This document shows, one piece after another, positions 34,875 to 42,988 of a stretch of DNA of 64,000 nucleotides. Both the position numbers and the translations under genes were made by a program. The notes under the pieces are model-generated. The model saw nothing but the letters and a program-made list of their open reading frames with translations, was not told the DNA's origin and searched no databases. This DNA comes from CAYJFK01 sp964369475 (lineage in GTDB: Bacteria; Bacillota; Clostridia; Oscillospirales; Feifaniaceae). The stretch spans positions 1 to 64,000 of the forward strand of contig CAYJFK010000004.1 of assembly GCA_964369475.1 (NCBI GenBank), in the 5' to 3' direction. The stretch's first letter is position 1. Every line of letters starts with the position of its first letter.

Positions 34875-36098
34875 ATGCGTGGATTAAATAAAAAATACTT
34901 AGAGATAACAATGTATATCTCTCTTGGCTTTTGCATTGTAGCCTTGTTTACAGTGCTACTAATTAATTTCGAGACCGTCAGTGCTACGATAGATAAAATT
35001 ATCAGCACAATTGCCCCAATTTTTTACGGATTTGCACTTGCCTATCTAATGGGGCCGATTATAAATTGGCTCGAAAATAGCTTTATAGTTTCTCTTTTTC
35101 ATAATTCTTCCCACAAAAGAACACATATGATAGCGACATTATTTTCCTATGCAACGCTAATTACAATAATGGTAATCTTTGTATCGGTTGTATTCCCAGA
35201 GCTTACCGCTTCAATAGTAGAGCTCATCGACAGAGCTCCCGAATACTTCGACGAAAGTGTCAATTTTATTGTACAGATATACGATAAAATACCCTTTATC
35301 GAAACACCGCTTACAGAGGCAGATATAGATGCAATGTCGCAGGAGTTGTTAGATGCTCTTTTTGTATGGGTGACAGACAATGTCCCAGAAATGTTAAGCC
35401 TTTCATTCTCTGTTGCAGGGGCACTTTTCAGCATTATAATCAGCACGGTTGTCTCTGTTTATGTTGTCGAGAGTCACGGCAAAATGAAAGGGCAGCTTAA
35501 AAAGGTGCTTTATGCCATGTTACCGATAAAGGTCGTAAACAAAATGATAGACCTTGCGCACGACGCTGATAAGATCTTTGGCGGCTTTATAAAGGGCAAG
35601 ATAATAGATTCCTTCATTATAGGCCTTATATGCTACTTCTTTATGTACATCTTCGGAATGCCCGAGGCCACATTTATTTCCTTTGTAATAGGAGTAACAA
35701 ATATAATCCCCTACTTTGGCCCCTTTATCGGCGGTATACCAATGGGAATTTTAATGTTCTTCCTCAACCCTTCCTATGGAATTATTTTTGCCATTTTCGT
35801 TATTTTGCTCCAACAGTTCGACGGAAATATACTTGGGCCTCTAATTCTTGCCGACTCGATAGGCATCTCGGCATTTTGGGTCGTTGTGTCGGTCACTGTG
35901 GCAGGCGGACTATTTGGCTTTTGGGGTATGCTTTTCGGTGTGCCTGCCTTTGCACTTATTCAAAAAATACTGGGAGACATATCTAGGGCACGACTTGAAA
36001 AGAAGAACCTTCCTTTAGATTCTGCCGAATACCAAGAAAAGGGATTTAAAATCGAGCAGGATAAAACTATATCCTCGGGTAGCGAGCGGCATTTTTAA
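34875..36098 (+). CDS. AI-2E family transporter (PerM-like)
   Basis: Polytopic membrane protein of 407 residues, about eight transmembrane segments. The conserved end IGVTNIIPYFGPFIGGIPMG and LQQFDGNILGPLILADSIGI are typical of the family, whose members export small molecules or act as Na+/H+ antiporters. The frame is open from 34827, but GGAGGGATG at 34858-34866 precedes the ATG at 34875, which is chosen. A bidirectional terminator follows at 36118-36148. Confidence 0.92.
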   Translation: MRGLNKKYLEITMYISLGFCIVALFTVLLINFETVSATIDKIISTIAPIFYGFALAYLMGPIINWLENSFIVSLFHNSSHKRTHMIATLFSYATLITIMVIFVSVVFPELTASIVELIDRAPEYFDESVNFIVQIYDKIPFIETPLTEADIDAMSQELLDALFVWVTDNVPEMLSLSFSVAGALFSIIISTVVSVYVVESHGKMKGQLKKVLYAMLPIKVVNKMIDLAHDADKIFGGFIKGKIIDSFIIGLICYFFMYIFGMPEATFISFVIGVTNIIPYFGPFIGGIPMGILMFFLNPSYGIIFAIFVILLQQFDGNILGPLILADSIGISAFWVVVSVTVAGGLFGFWGMLFGVPAFALIQKILGDISRARLEKKNLPLDSAEYQEKGFKIEQDKTISSGSERHF

Positions 36099-36117
36099 AT
36101 TATTAGTGATAAGCATC

Positions 36118-36148
36118 AAAAAGAGAGGTCGCAGTGACCTCTCTTTTT
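36118..36148. terminator. Bidirectional terminator after the AI-2E gene
   Basis: Perfect 13-bp palindrome AAAAAGAGAGGTC / GACCTCTCTTTTT with a 5-base loop. The A and T tracts make it active in both directions. Confidence 0.93.
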
Positions 36149-36188
36149 AGCATACCGGAGATAAAGATAAAAAAGTCCCATCTCAGAT

Positions 36189-36241
36189 CCCCCCGAGGGC
36201 GATAAAATCAGCTTGGAGAAAAAGTGTTTTCTCCAAGCTGA
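36189..36241 (+). repeat. Truncated copy of the interspersed repeat
   Basis: Contains CCCCGAGGGCG, ATCAGCTTGGAGAAAA and TTCTCCAAGCTGA, the right part of the element with the middle hairpin collapsed. It is followed by the same 30-bp sequence that also follows full copy 2. Confidence 0.8.
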
Positions 36242-36248
36242 TAAAAGA

Positions 36249-36278
36249 GAGGTCGTAACGATTTATCGTCACGACCTC
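36249..36278 (+). repeat. 30-bp palindromic direct repeat, left copy
   Basis: GAGGTCGTAACG at one end and CGTCACGACCTC at the other. Identical to 36438-36467. Each unit is itself a hairpin. Confidence 0.93.
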
Positions 36279-36439
36279 AGGCTGGAGAAAAACCCAAAAT
36301 CAAGCCCATTCGGAAGGTGGGGGAGCGGCGAGGGGGCACCATAAGGGTGCCCTCTGGCGTTAAATTCCCGCCCCGAGGGCGTTAAAATCAGCTTTAGCTG
36401 ATTTCTCAGCTTGGAGAAAACACTTTTTCTCCAAGCTGA
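36278..36439 (+). repeat. Structured interspersed repeat, copy 2 (full length)
   Basis: About 162 bp. It starts CAGGCTGGAGAAAAAC and ends TTTTTCTCCAAGCTGA, which are imperfect inverted repeats of each other. The internal core matches copy 1 (23537-23683) almost base for base, including GGGCACC/GGGTGCCC, ATCAGC/GCTGAT and the terminal stem. It carries no coding capacity. It is flanked by 30-bp direct repeats different from those at copy 1. Confidence 0.88.
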
Positions 36440-36467
36440 GGTCGTAACGATTTATCGTCACGACCTC
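36438..36467 (+). repeat. 30-bp palindromic direct repeat, right copy
   Basis: Exact copy of 36249-36278, overlapping the last bases of the element. It is followed by TCTTTT, so it can act as a terminator on the plus strand. Confidence 0.93.
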
Positions 36468-36487
36468 TCTTTTAATTCAAGTCAAAT

Positions 36488-37414
36488 TTACACTACCCAC
36501 TTATCATATTCTGCATCTGTTGCAAGAACTTCGTGCGTGCCTGCTACCGTGCGGTGTGTGCCCGCTTCGTAGCTAATGCCCGATGTGCCGTAGTCGTAGC
36601 TAAGCGATTTTCTTGTCTTTTCAACTACGGGGTTTGGGTGTGGAATTGCAGAGAGCAGCGACTGAGTGTATGGGTGAATCGGATTTTCGAAAATCTCGTC
36701 CGACGTGCCGGTCTCTACCATGTGCCCGAGGTGCAAAACACCTATTCTGTCCGAGATGTACTTGACCATCGATAGGTCATGCGCAATGAACAGGTAGGAA
36801 ACACCTGTCGCCGATTGAATGTCCTTTAACAGGTTTATGACCTGCGCCTGAATGGAAACGTCGAGCGCTGTTATTGGCTCGTCGGCAATGATGAGCTTTG
36901 GCTCCATTACAAGTGCTCTCGCTATACCTATACGCTGACGCTGACCACCCGAAAACTGGTGGGCATAGCGGTTTGCGTGCTCTTTGGACAGTCCAACGGT
37001 CTCCAAAATCTTGTAGACCTTCTCTTGGCGCTCGTCCATACTGTCGTAGAGCTTGTGAATATCAAGCCCCTGTGCCACAAGGTCTATAACCTTCTTACGA
37101 GGGTTAAGACATGCCATAGGGTCTTGGAATATCATCTGCATATTTGTTCTAAGGTGCTTTATTTCTTTTGTGCTCATATTGCCCGAAATGTTAACGCCCT
37201 CGAAAAGAACATCGCCTGCCGTCGGCTTATAAAGCCTTATAACAGAACGTCCGATAGTCGACTTACCCGAGCCCGACTCGCCAACAAGACCGTATGTTTC
37301 GCCCGGATTAATGTGAAAACTAACCCCGTCAACAGCTTTAACAGTAAAGGAGCGTGACACTTTAAAGTGCTGCTTTAGCCCGCTTACCTCAAGAATTGGG
37401 TTTTGATTTGTCAT
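36488..37414 (-). CDS. oppF: Oligopeptide ABC transporter ATP-binding protein (OppF type)
   Basis: ATPase subunit of 308 residues. Walker A GESGSGKSTIG, signature FSGGQRQRIGIARAL and Walker B KLIIADEPITALD are intact; the peptide-transporter C-terminal extension contains NPIHPYTQSLLSAIPHPNP. An ATG at 37504 is open, but 37414 gives the normal N terminus (TNQNPILEVSGLKQHF) and a 4-base overlap with oppD. It is the last gene of the operon. Confidence 0.95.
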   Translation of the reverse strand: MTNQNPILEVSGLKQHFKVSRSFTVKAVDGVSFHINPGETYGLVGESGSGKSTIGRSVIRLYKPTAGDVLFEGVNISGNMSTKEIKHLRTNMQMIFQDPMACLNPRKKVIDLVAQGLDIHKLYDSMDERQEKVYKILETVGLSKEHANRYAHQFSGGQRQRIGIARALVMEPKLIIADEPITALDVSIQAQVINLLKDIQSATGVSYLFIAHDLSMVKYISDRIGVLHLGHMVETGTSDEIFENPIHPYTQSLLSAIPHPNPVVEKTRKSLSYDYGTSGISYEAGTHRTVAGTHEVLATDAEYDKWVV

Positions 37415-38484
37415 GCATTCTCCCCCTCTGCAAGCATTTTGTCTATACGAGTTTTTAGCTCGATTGGCATCTCTATCTTTGGTGCACGCTCGTCGAGCAG
37501 CCATGTTGCGGCATAGTGAGTATCGCTAATCTTAAACATGGGTGGTTCTTCCTCTAAATCGACATCAAGCGCAAAGACATTTCTCGGTGCAAAAGCATCG
37601 CCCACAACCTCGTTAACAAGGTTTGGCGGACTGCCCGGAATCGAGAAAAGTCTCTCCTCCTCGGCTTGTACATCGGGAATTGACGATAGCAGACCCCATG
37701 TGTATGGATGACGTGGGTCGTAGAAGATCTCGTTGATAAGACCCTTTTCTATAATGCGGCCTGCATACATAACATTAACATAGTCGGCAATCTTTGCAAC
37801 GACACCAAGGTCATGCGTGATGTATATAACAGATAGATTGCGCTTTTTTTGTATGTCTGCAATAAGTTCAAGAATTTTCGCCTGAATTGTAACGTCGAGA
37901 GCCGTTGTCGGCTCGTCGCATATTAGAATATCAGGGTCGCAAGAAAGTGCAATGGCAATAACAACACGCTGACGCATACCGCCTGACAGTTGATGAGGAT
38001 AATTCTTCATGCGTGCCTCCGGGTCTGTAATACCTACAAGCCCAAGTAGCTCGACGGCCTTTTTATAGGCCTCTGCCTTTGGCACTTTGTAGTGATACCT
38101 CATGCCCTCCATAAGCTGTGCACCTATCGACATAATGGGGTTTAGTGCTGTCATCGGGTCTTGGAATACCATGCCGATACGCTTGCCGCTTACATTTTTG
38201 CTTATTTCCTTCTTACTCATTTTAACTATGTCTACCGTCTTTTTCTCGCCATTTTCTTCATAGTTAAATATAATTGTGCCCTCGTTAATCTTGCCGTTAC
38301 CGCTAAGAATACCCATAACGGCCTTCATTGTAACCGACTTACCCGAGCCCGATTCTCCAACAACGGCTATCGTTTCGCCCTTGTGCAGGTCAAACTCTAT
38401 TCCTCGAATGGCGTTTACCGTGCCCGAGTCTGTTTTAAAGCTGATATTAAGATCTCTAATAGATAATACTTTTTCTCTTTCCAT
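37411..38484 (-). CDS. oppD: Oligopeptide ABC transporter ATP-binding protein (OppD type)
   Basis: ATPase subunit of 357 residues. Walker A GESGSGKSVTM, signature LSGGMRQRVVIAIAL, Walker B DILICDEPTTALD and the switch histidine ITHDLGVV are present. The C-terminal oligopeptide-binding-type segment is YDPRHPYTWGLLSSIPDVQA. It lies 13 bases after oppC and overlaps oppF by 4 bases. Confidence 0.96.
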   Translation of the reverse strand: MEREKVLSIRDLNISFKTDSGTVNAIRGIEFDLHKGETIAVVGESGSGKSVTMKAVMGILSGNGKINEGTIIFNYEENGEKKTVDIVKMSKKEISKNVSGKRIGMVFQDPMTALNPIMSIGAQLMEGMRYHYKVPKAEAYKKAVELLGLVGITDPEARMKNYPHQLSGGMRQRVVIAIALSCDPDILICDEPTTALDVTIQAKILELIADIQKKRNLSVIYITHDLGVVAKIADYVNVMYAGRIIEKGLINEIFYDPRHPYTWGLLSSIPDVQAEEERLFSIPGSPPNLVNEVVGDAFAPRNVFALDVDLEEEPPMFKISDTHYAATWLLDERAPKIEMPIELKTRIDKMLAEGENA

Positions 38485-38497
38485 CTCTTGCGCCCCC

Positions 38498-39472
38498 TTA
38501 TCTGTCTAACATTTTGGGGTCAAATGCATCACGAAGTCCATCTGCAAGCAGATTGAAGCTCAGCATTAAAATCCCTAAAACAACGGCTGGGAATACTATC
38601 TGGTATGGATGTGCAATTAGCGACTTGTATCCCTCGTTTATAAGGCTACCGAGCGATGTGAAGGGCACCGGTACGCCAAGACCAACAAAGGAAAGGAAGG
38701 CTTCCGAGAATATAGCACTTGGGATAGAGAACATCGACATTGTTATGAGCTGCCCAAAAACATTTGGCAAAACGTCCTTCATAATAATTTCCTTGTCGCT
38801 CGAACCGAGTGTGCGAGAGGCTAAAATAAACTCTTGTTCTTTTAGCTTTAACATCTGCGCACGGGCAACACGGCTCATGCCGATCCAACCCGTTAGGATA
38901 AGTGCCGTTATAATGCTACCAAGCCCCGGCTCGAAAAGTAGCATTAGAAGTGTTACCGTGATAAGTGTTGGAATGCCGTTTATAATTTCAACAAAACGTT
39001 GCATTATATTGTCTACCCAACCACCAAAGTAACCCGACACCATGCCGTATCCGATACCTATCGCCATATCTATAATAACGGCAACAAATGCAATGAATAG
39101 CGAAATACGTGTGCCTTCCCATGTTCTTGTCCATAGGTCACGTCCTAAGGTGTCTGTACCAAACCAATACTCGGCACCCTCGGCCTCGTCTACATACTTG
39201 AACTCGCCCTTCTCGTATCCACCGATTTCTCCGATTTTAGGGGGCAAGTTTTGGTGAGGAGTGTTAACTGCGTCAAACTCGTGCTCGTTCATCATAGGGC
39301 CAAATAGTGCCATGAATATAATAACAAGTATCATAATGCCGCCAAAAACGGCACCTTTATTCTTTTTAAAGCGTGTTGTAACATCCTTCCAAAAGGAACC
39401 GCTCGAGTAGTTAAGATCGATATTAACGGAGTCTGACTGCCCGACTCTTTTAAACATTACTTTATCAGACAT
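38498..39472 (-). CDS. oppC: Oligopeptide ABC transporter permease (OppC type)
   Basis: Inner-membrane permease of 324 residues. An N-terminal cytosolic segment and one transmembrane helix (about 43-62) precede the five-helix permease core. The EAA loop is seen near MLKLKEQEFILASRTLGSSD and the end motif is LLADGLRDAFDPKM, as is typical. It overlaps oppB by 8 bases. Confidence 0.95.
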   Translation of the reverse strand: MSDKVMFKRVGQSDSVNIDLNYSSGSFWKDVTTRFKKNKGAVFGGIMILVIIFMALFGPMMNEHEFDAVNTPHQNLPPKIGEIGGYEKGEFKYVDEAEGAEYWFGTDTLGRDLWTRTWEGTRISLFIAFVAVIIDMAIGIGYGMVSGYFGGWVDNIMQRFVEIINGIPTLITVTLLMLLFEPGLGSIITALILTGWIGMSRVARAQMLKLKEQEFILASRTLGSSDKEIIMKDVLPNVFGQLITMSMFSIPSAIFSEAFLSFVGLGVPVPFTSLGSLINEGYKSLIAHPYQIVFPAVVLGILMLSFNLLADGLRDAFDPKMLDR

Positions 39473-40475
39473 CTCCTACCTCCTCGTTTCCACCCGCTAC
39501 TGCCACAACGGCCGCTGATTTTTCTTTTTTACTTTTTTTGCCGCCGCCATCTTTAACAAGTCTTATACGTGGATCGATTATACCGTACAAAATGTCTACA
39601 AATAGCATCATGCCGATGTACATCGAACAGTATATAAATGTTAGGGAGATAACAACATTGTAGTCGTTAGACTGAATAGCCGTAACAAGAAGGCTTCCTA
39701 TTCCGGGAATAGAGAAAACTCTTTCTATAACCATGCTACCCGTCATAAGGCTTACGATTAGGGGAGCAAGCACTGTTACTATCGGTACAAGCACATTTCT
39801 TAGGGCATGTACAAATATAAGTCTCGATTTTGGAAGTCCCTTACTATCTGCAAAGAGCATGTAGTCAGAGCCCAAAACCTCGAGCATTTCCGTTCTTGTG
39901 AAACGGGCAATCTGAGCCATCGGGAACATTGAAAGCGCTATTGTCGGCAGCACCGTAGAAATAAACGGTTCTTGCACCGAGTATAATATTGGGAATAAGT
40001 TTGCTTTAAAGCCAACAAAATAAAGCAGAGCAAACGCAAAAACAAATGATGGTACACTAACACCGATAACCGAGAAAACGGTACAAAAGTTGTCTATTAT
40101 CGTGTTGTGGTTTAATGCCGCAAATATGCCTATGATAAGCCCGATCGATGCCCCCAGCGCAACAGCTTGTGCACCAAGCCTTAGCGATGTCGGTCGTCTA
40201 CCCTCTATCATATCTGCAACAGGTACATTTCTTTGAATGTTGTAAGAAAGCCCTAAATCGCCTTGTAGCATGTTGGATAGGTATTTAAAAAACTGCACAT
40301 AAACAGGCTCATTTAGCCCGTACTTTTCCTGTATAACCTTTATTTGCTCTGCGCTTAGCCTCTCGTCGTTAAAAGGCGAGCCCGGCATGAACTGAAGCAT
40401 GGAGAACAGGATAAATATAATTGTGAGCAGTGTCATGCAGGCAATTCCTATTCTTTTTAGTATGTATTTACGCAT
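39465..40475 (-). CDS. oppB: Oligopeptide ABC transporter permease (OppB type)
   Basis: Permease of 336 residues beginning MRKYILKRIGIACMTLLTII. The EAA-type loop (RTEMLEVLGSDYMLFADSKG, then LPKSRLIFVHALRN) and IERVFSIPGIGSLLVTAI are conserved. The C-terminal tail is unusually Lys/Ala/Gly-rich (KDGGGKKSKKEKSAAVVAVA). The start at 40475 is preferred to 40535 because it gives the normal N terminus and has an AGAGGGG site upstream. Confidence 0.94.
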   Translation of the reverse strand: MRKYILKRIGIACMTLLTIIFILFSMLQFMPGSPFNDERLSAEQIKVIQEKYGLNEPVYVQFFKYLSNMLQGDLGLSYNIQRNVPVADMIEGRRPTSLRLGAQAVALGASIGLIIGIFAALNHNTIIDNFCTVFSVIGVSVPSFVFAFALLYFVGFKANLFPILYSVQEPFISTVLPTIALSMFPMAQIARFTRTEMLEVLGSDYMLFADSKGLPKSRLIFVHALRNVLVPIVTVLAPLIVSLMTGSMVIERVFSIPGIGSLLVTAIQSNDYNVVISLTFIYCSMYIGMMLFVDILYGIIDPRIRLVKDGGGKKSKKEKSAAVVAVAGGNEEVGDV

Positions 40476-40609
40476 GTGCCCCTCTTTTCCGAAATAATAG
40501 GGGAAGGAGGACGCAGACCTCATACTGCCTTGCAAATTTTAAAATTCACACGACAATGGGCCCACGTCACTCCCGCCCCACATTAGTCCATTACTTTAAT
40601 TGCTAGAAT

Positions 40610-42274
40610 TTATTCAACAGGTGTCTTAACAGCATACTGGAATACATCCTGCTCAACGTTGTGTCTTTCGATGCCCGTTACATTGGATTTTTGCATAACT
40701 GCATCGTACTTTTGGTAGATAGGCAGAACAGCCGCTGTATCAAGCATCATCTTCTCTGCCTCTATCATAGCATTCCAACGTGTTGTAGGATCGCCTGCAA
40801 CCTCACCTGCATCGATGTCGTATACAAGTTGGTCAAATGCTGCGTCTCTTGCACCAAACTTCGAGGAAGTCGATGTGAAGTATGTGAAGTATGTTGTTGG
40901 GTCAGCGTAGTCTGCGCCCCAACGTGTAAGTGTTAGCTCGAAGTCGCCTTCTGTGCCTCTTGCAAGACGTGTCTTCTTGGGCATTTGCTCAACATTGATT
41001 GTAACGCCGGGTAGGTTTGTCTGAATAGCATTTTGGATGTATGTAGCAACACCTATTGCCGAATCTGTATCTTCAGCAAGAAGCGATAGCTCGAGTGTCT
41101 CTATGCCAAGCTCTGCTTTAGCAGCTTCCCAGTACGCAAGTGCTTCTGTGGCATTGTACTCCATACCTGTTACAGAGTCTTCACGGAAGTCGTTTCCTGT
41201 AGGTCCTGTTGTTAGACCGTGGGGGATAACGAAGTCGGCAGGTACAGAGCCGTCCTTAAGAACGTCTTCGCAGATTTCTGCCTTGTCAAATGCCATACCG
41301 AGAGCTTTACGTAGGTTTAGATTTTGAAGCTCAGGAACATCAAAGTTCATTCCGATGTACCAGAAGTATGTTGCAGGGATAACTTGGAACTCGTCGCTGT
41401 CTCTGTACTGGTCTACAAGCTCGCCCGTTAGCTTAAATAGGTCTATTGTGCCCTGCTCGTATGCAAGAGACGCTGTCTGTGCATCTTTAGCTGTGATAAA
41501 GTTAATACCGTTTGCTACAACTGCATCTGCATTCCAGTAGTTGGGGTTACGCTCTGCAACGACAGTTGTGCCGCCCTGCTCCCAGTATGTTAGCATGTAA
41601 GCACCGTTAGCAAGAATTGTGTCAGGGCTCTGGCCGTACTGATCACCTACTGTGTTGTAGAATTCTTCGTTAACAGCAGTCATGATGGGGAACTGAATAA
41701 CTGCAAGGAAGTAGGGAACAGGACGCTCAAGAGTAACTTCAAGTGTCTTAGCGTCGATAGCCTTAGCACCAAGTGTCGAAGGATCTGCACCTTCATATGC
41801 TATTGCAGCTGCATTTTCGATTGCCGAAATGTCTGCGATGTAATACTGATATTCACTCGCTGTGTCAGGGCTTGCAAGTCTTTGCCATGCAAAAACAAAG
41901 TCGCCTGCTGTTACATCAGCACCATTGCTCCACTTTGCATCTTCACGAAGATTAAATGTCCAAACTGTTTGATCGTCGTTGGTTGACCATGTCTCTGCTA
42001 TGCCGCCGACAAACTCGCCATTAGCATCAACACTTACCAGTGCATCGTTACACGCTCTTAAAACTGTAAAGGAGTACCCGTCTGTTGCGACCTGTGCATC
42101 CATAGAAGCAAGTTCTACGTTTTCCGCATAGTTGATGTAAGTTGATGTATCAACCTCACCGCCTGTATCTCCACCTGTGTCCGCATCATCGCCTCCGCCG
42201 GAACATCCTGCTACAACGCCTGCCATCATAGTAGTTGCAAGAAGTAGCGAAGCCCATTTCTTAAAAATCATCAT
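40610..42274 (-). CDS. oppA: Oligopeptide-binding lipoprotein (OppA/SBP_bac_5)
   Basis: Peptide-binding protein of 554 residues. Signal peptide with lipobox MAGVVAGC near residue 24, then a Gly/Asp/Thr-rich linker. The solute-binding core has TWTFNLREDAKWSNGADVTA and DFVFAWQRLASPDTASEYQY, the signature of the peptide/nickel family. It leads the opp operon after a promoter with a palindrome near the transcription start. Peptides are the likely ligand; nickel or sugars are less likely. Confidence 0.95.
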   Translation of the reverse strand: MMIFKKWASLLLATTMMAGVVAGCSGGGDDADTGGDTGGEVDTSTYINYAENVELASMDAQVATDGYSFTVLRACNDALVSVDANGEFVGGIAETWSTNDDQTVWTFNLREDAKWSNGADVTAGDFVFAWQRLASPDTASEYQYYIADISAIENAAAIAYEGADPSTLGAKAIDAKTLEVTLERPVPYFLAVIQFPIMTAVNEEFYNTVGDQYGQSPDTILANGAYMLTYWEQGGTTVVAERNPNYWNADAVVANGINFITAKDAQTASLAYEQGTIDLFKLTGELVDQYRDSDEFQVIPATYFWYIGMNFDVPELQNLNLRKALGMAFDKAEICEDVLKDGSVPADFVIPHGLTTGPTGNDFREDSVTGMEYNATEALAYWEAAKAELGIETLELSLLAEDTDSAIGVATYIQNAIQTNLPGVTINVEQMPKKTRLARGTEGDFELTLTRWGADYADPTTYFTYFTSTSSKFGARDAAFDQLVYDIDAGEVAGDPTTRWNAMIEAEKMMLDTAAVLPIYQKYDAVMQKSNVTGIERHNVEQDVFQYAVKTPVE

Positions 42275-42300
42275 ATTTCCCTCCTAAAATTGTGTGTGTC

Positions 42301-42355
42301 GTATGCAATTACGACTATTGCATACAATTATACATAATCAAAATACAATTGTCCA
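42301..42355 (-). promoter_or_regulatory. opp promoter with palindromic operator-like site
   Basis: On the minus strand, TGGACA (42355-42350) and TATAAT (42332-42327) are 17 bases apart. The perfect inverted repeat GTATGCAAT...ATTGCATAC (42301-42309 and 42317-42325, 7-base spacer) covers the expected transcription start, as an operator would, or would form a hairpin at the very 5' end of the mRNA. The regulator is unknown. Confidence 0.65.
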
Positions 42356-42525
42356 CAGTAATTGACCACAATTTTACCAAGTTTTACACGCAATTTTTAT
42401 TCAAAATACACACACATTACATAAAAATTGATAATATTATTGCTTTTTATTTAAAATATGCATTTTGTTTTATTGATTATACAGTCAATTTCTAAAACAT
42501 TTAAACGTTTTCCGCAGTTATAGTT

Positions 42526-42560
42526 ATTGCTTATATATAGCACGCTTATATATAAGCAAT
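42526..42560. repeat. 14-bp perfect inverted repeat
   Basis: ATTGCTTATATATA (42526-42539) and TATATATAAGCAAT (42547-42560) with a 7-base loop. It lies in the non-coding region between the divergent oppA and lipoprotein genes. It has no T tract beyond ACTTTTATC; the function is unknown. Confidence 0.8.
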
Positions 42561-42622
42561 ACTTTTATCTGTACATAAATACGGCTAATTTAATAACAAA
42601 TTTTTAACAAGCAAAACACCCT

Positions 42623-42762
42623 TCAGCTTGGAGAAAAAATCAGCAATGCTGATTTTTTCTCCCTCGGAGCGGAAATTTAACGCGTGACGTCCCCCTGATG
42701 GTGCCCACTCGCCGCTCCCCCACCTTCCGAAGGGGCTTAATTTTTGGTTTTTCTCCAGCCTG
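42623..42762 (-). repeat. Structured interspersed repeat, copy 3 (minus orientation)
   Basis: About 140 bp. Read on the minus strand it starts CAGGCTGGAGAAAAAC, continues through GGTGGGGGAGCGGCGAG, GGGCACCATCAGG, GCGTTAAATT and CCGAGGG, and ends TTTTTCTCCAAGCTGA. It is more diverged than copies 1 and 2, and its two end hairpins are merged into one. No convincing flanking direct repeat is seen. Confidence 0.83.
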
Positions 42763-42816
42763 TAATTTTCATTTTATAGCAAGTAAAAATCCTTTTTTGC
42801 TATTTTACTCTTTTAA

Positions 42817-42845
42817 TTGACCGTTAGTTTATGTTGTTGTATAAT
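42817..42845 (+). promoter_or_regulatory. Sigma-A promoter upstream of the lipoprotein-ECF locus
   Basis: TTGACC (42817-42822), 17 bases, TATAAT (42840-42845), about 145 bases before the lipoprotein start. Confidence 0.7.
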
Positions 42846-42894
42846 TCACCAAGGCATAAAATCCATTATTAATAGACAAAAAAACTTTCAACTC

Positions 42895-42955
42895 TAACCT
42901 TTTGAAAAAAATAGAAAAATCTGTAACCTTTTGTTTCAAACTCCTACTGTATAAG
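42895..42955 (+). promoter_or_regulatory. ECF-type promoter with duplicated -35-like motif
   Basis: TAACCTTTTG occurs at 42895-42904 and again at 42924-42933. The second copy is followed at a distance suitable for an ECF promoter by TGTATAAG (42948-42955). AACC-type -35 elements are typical of ECF sigma factors. It lies 34 bases before the lipoprotein gene, so autoregulation by the downstream sigma factor is a reasonable inference. Confidence 0.5.
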
Positions 42956-42988
42956 TGTAAGACAAAAATTAAAAGGAGAGAAAATCTT

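Noticed and set aside
36249..36467. CRISPR-like palindromic 30-bp repeats
   Set aside because: Only two units; the sequence between them is the interspersed repeat and no cas genes are present.
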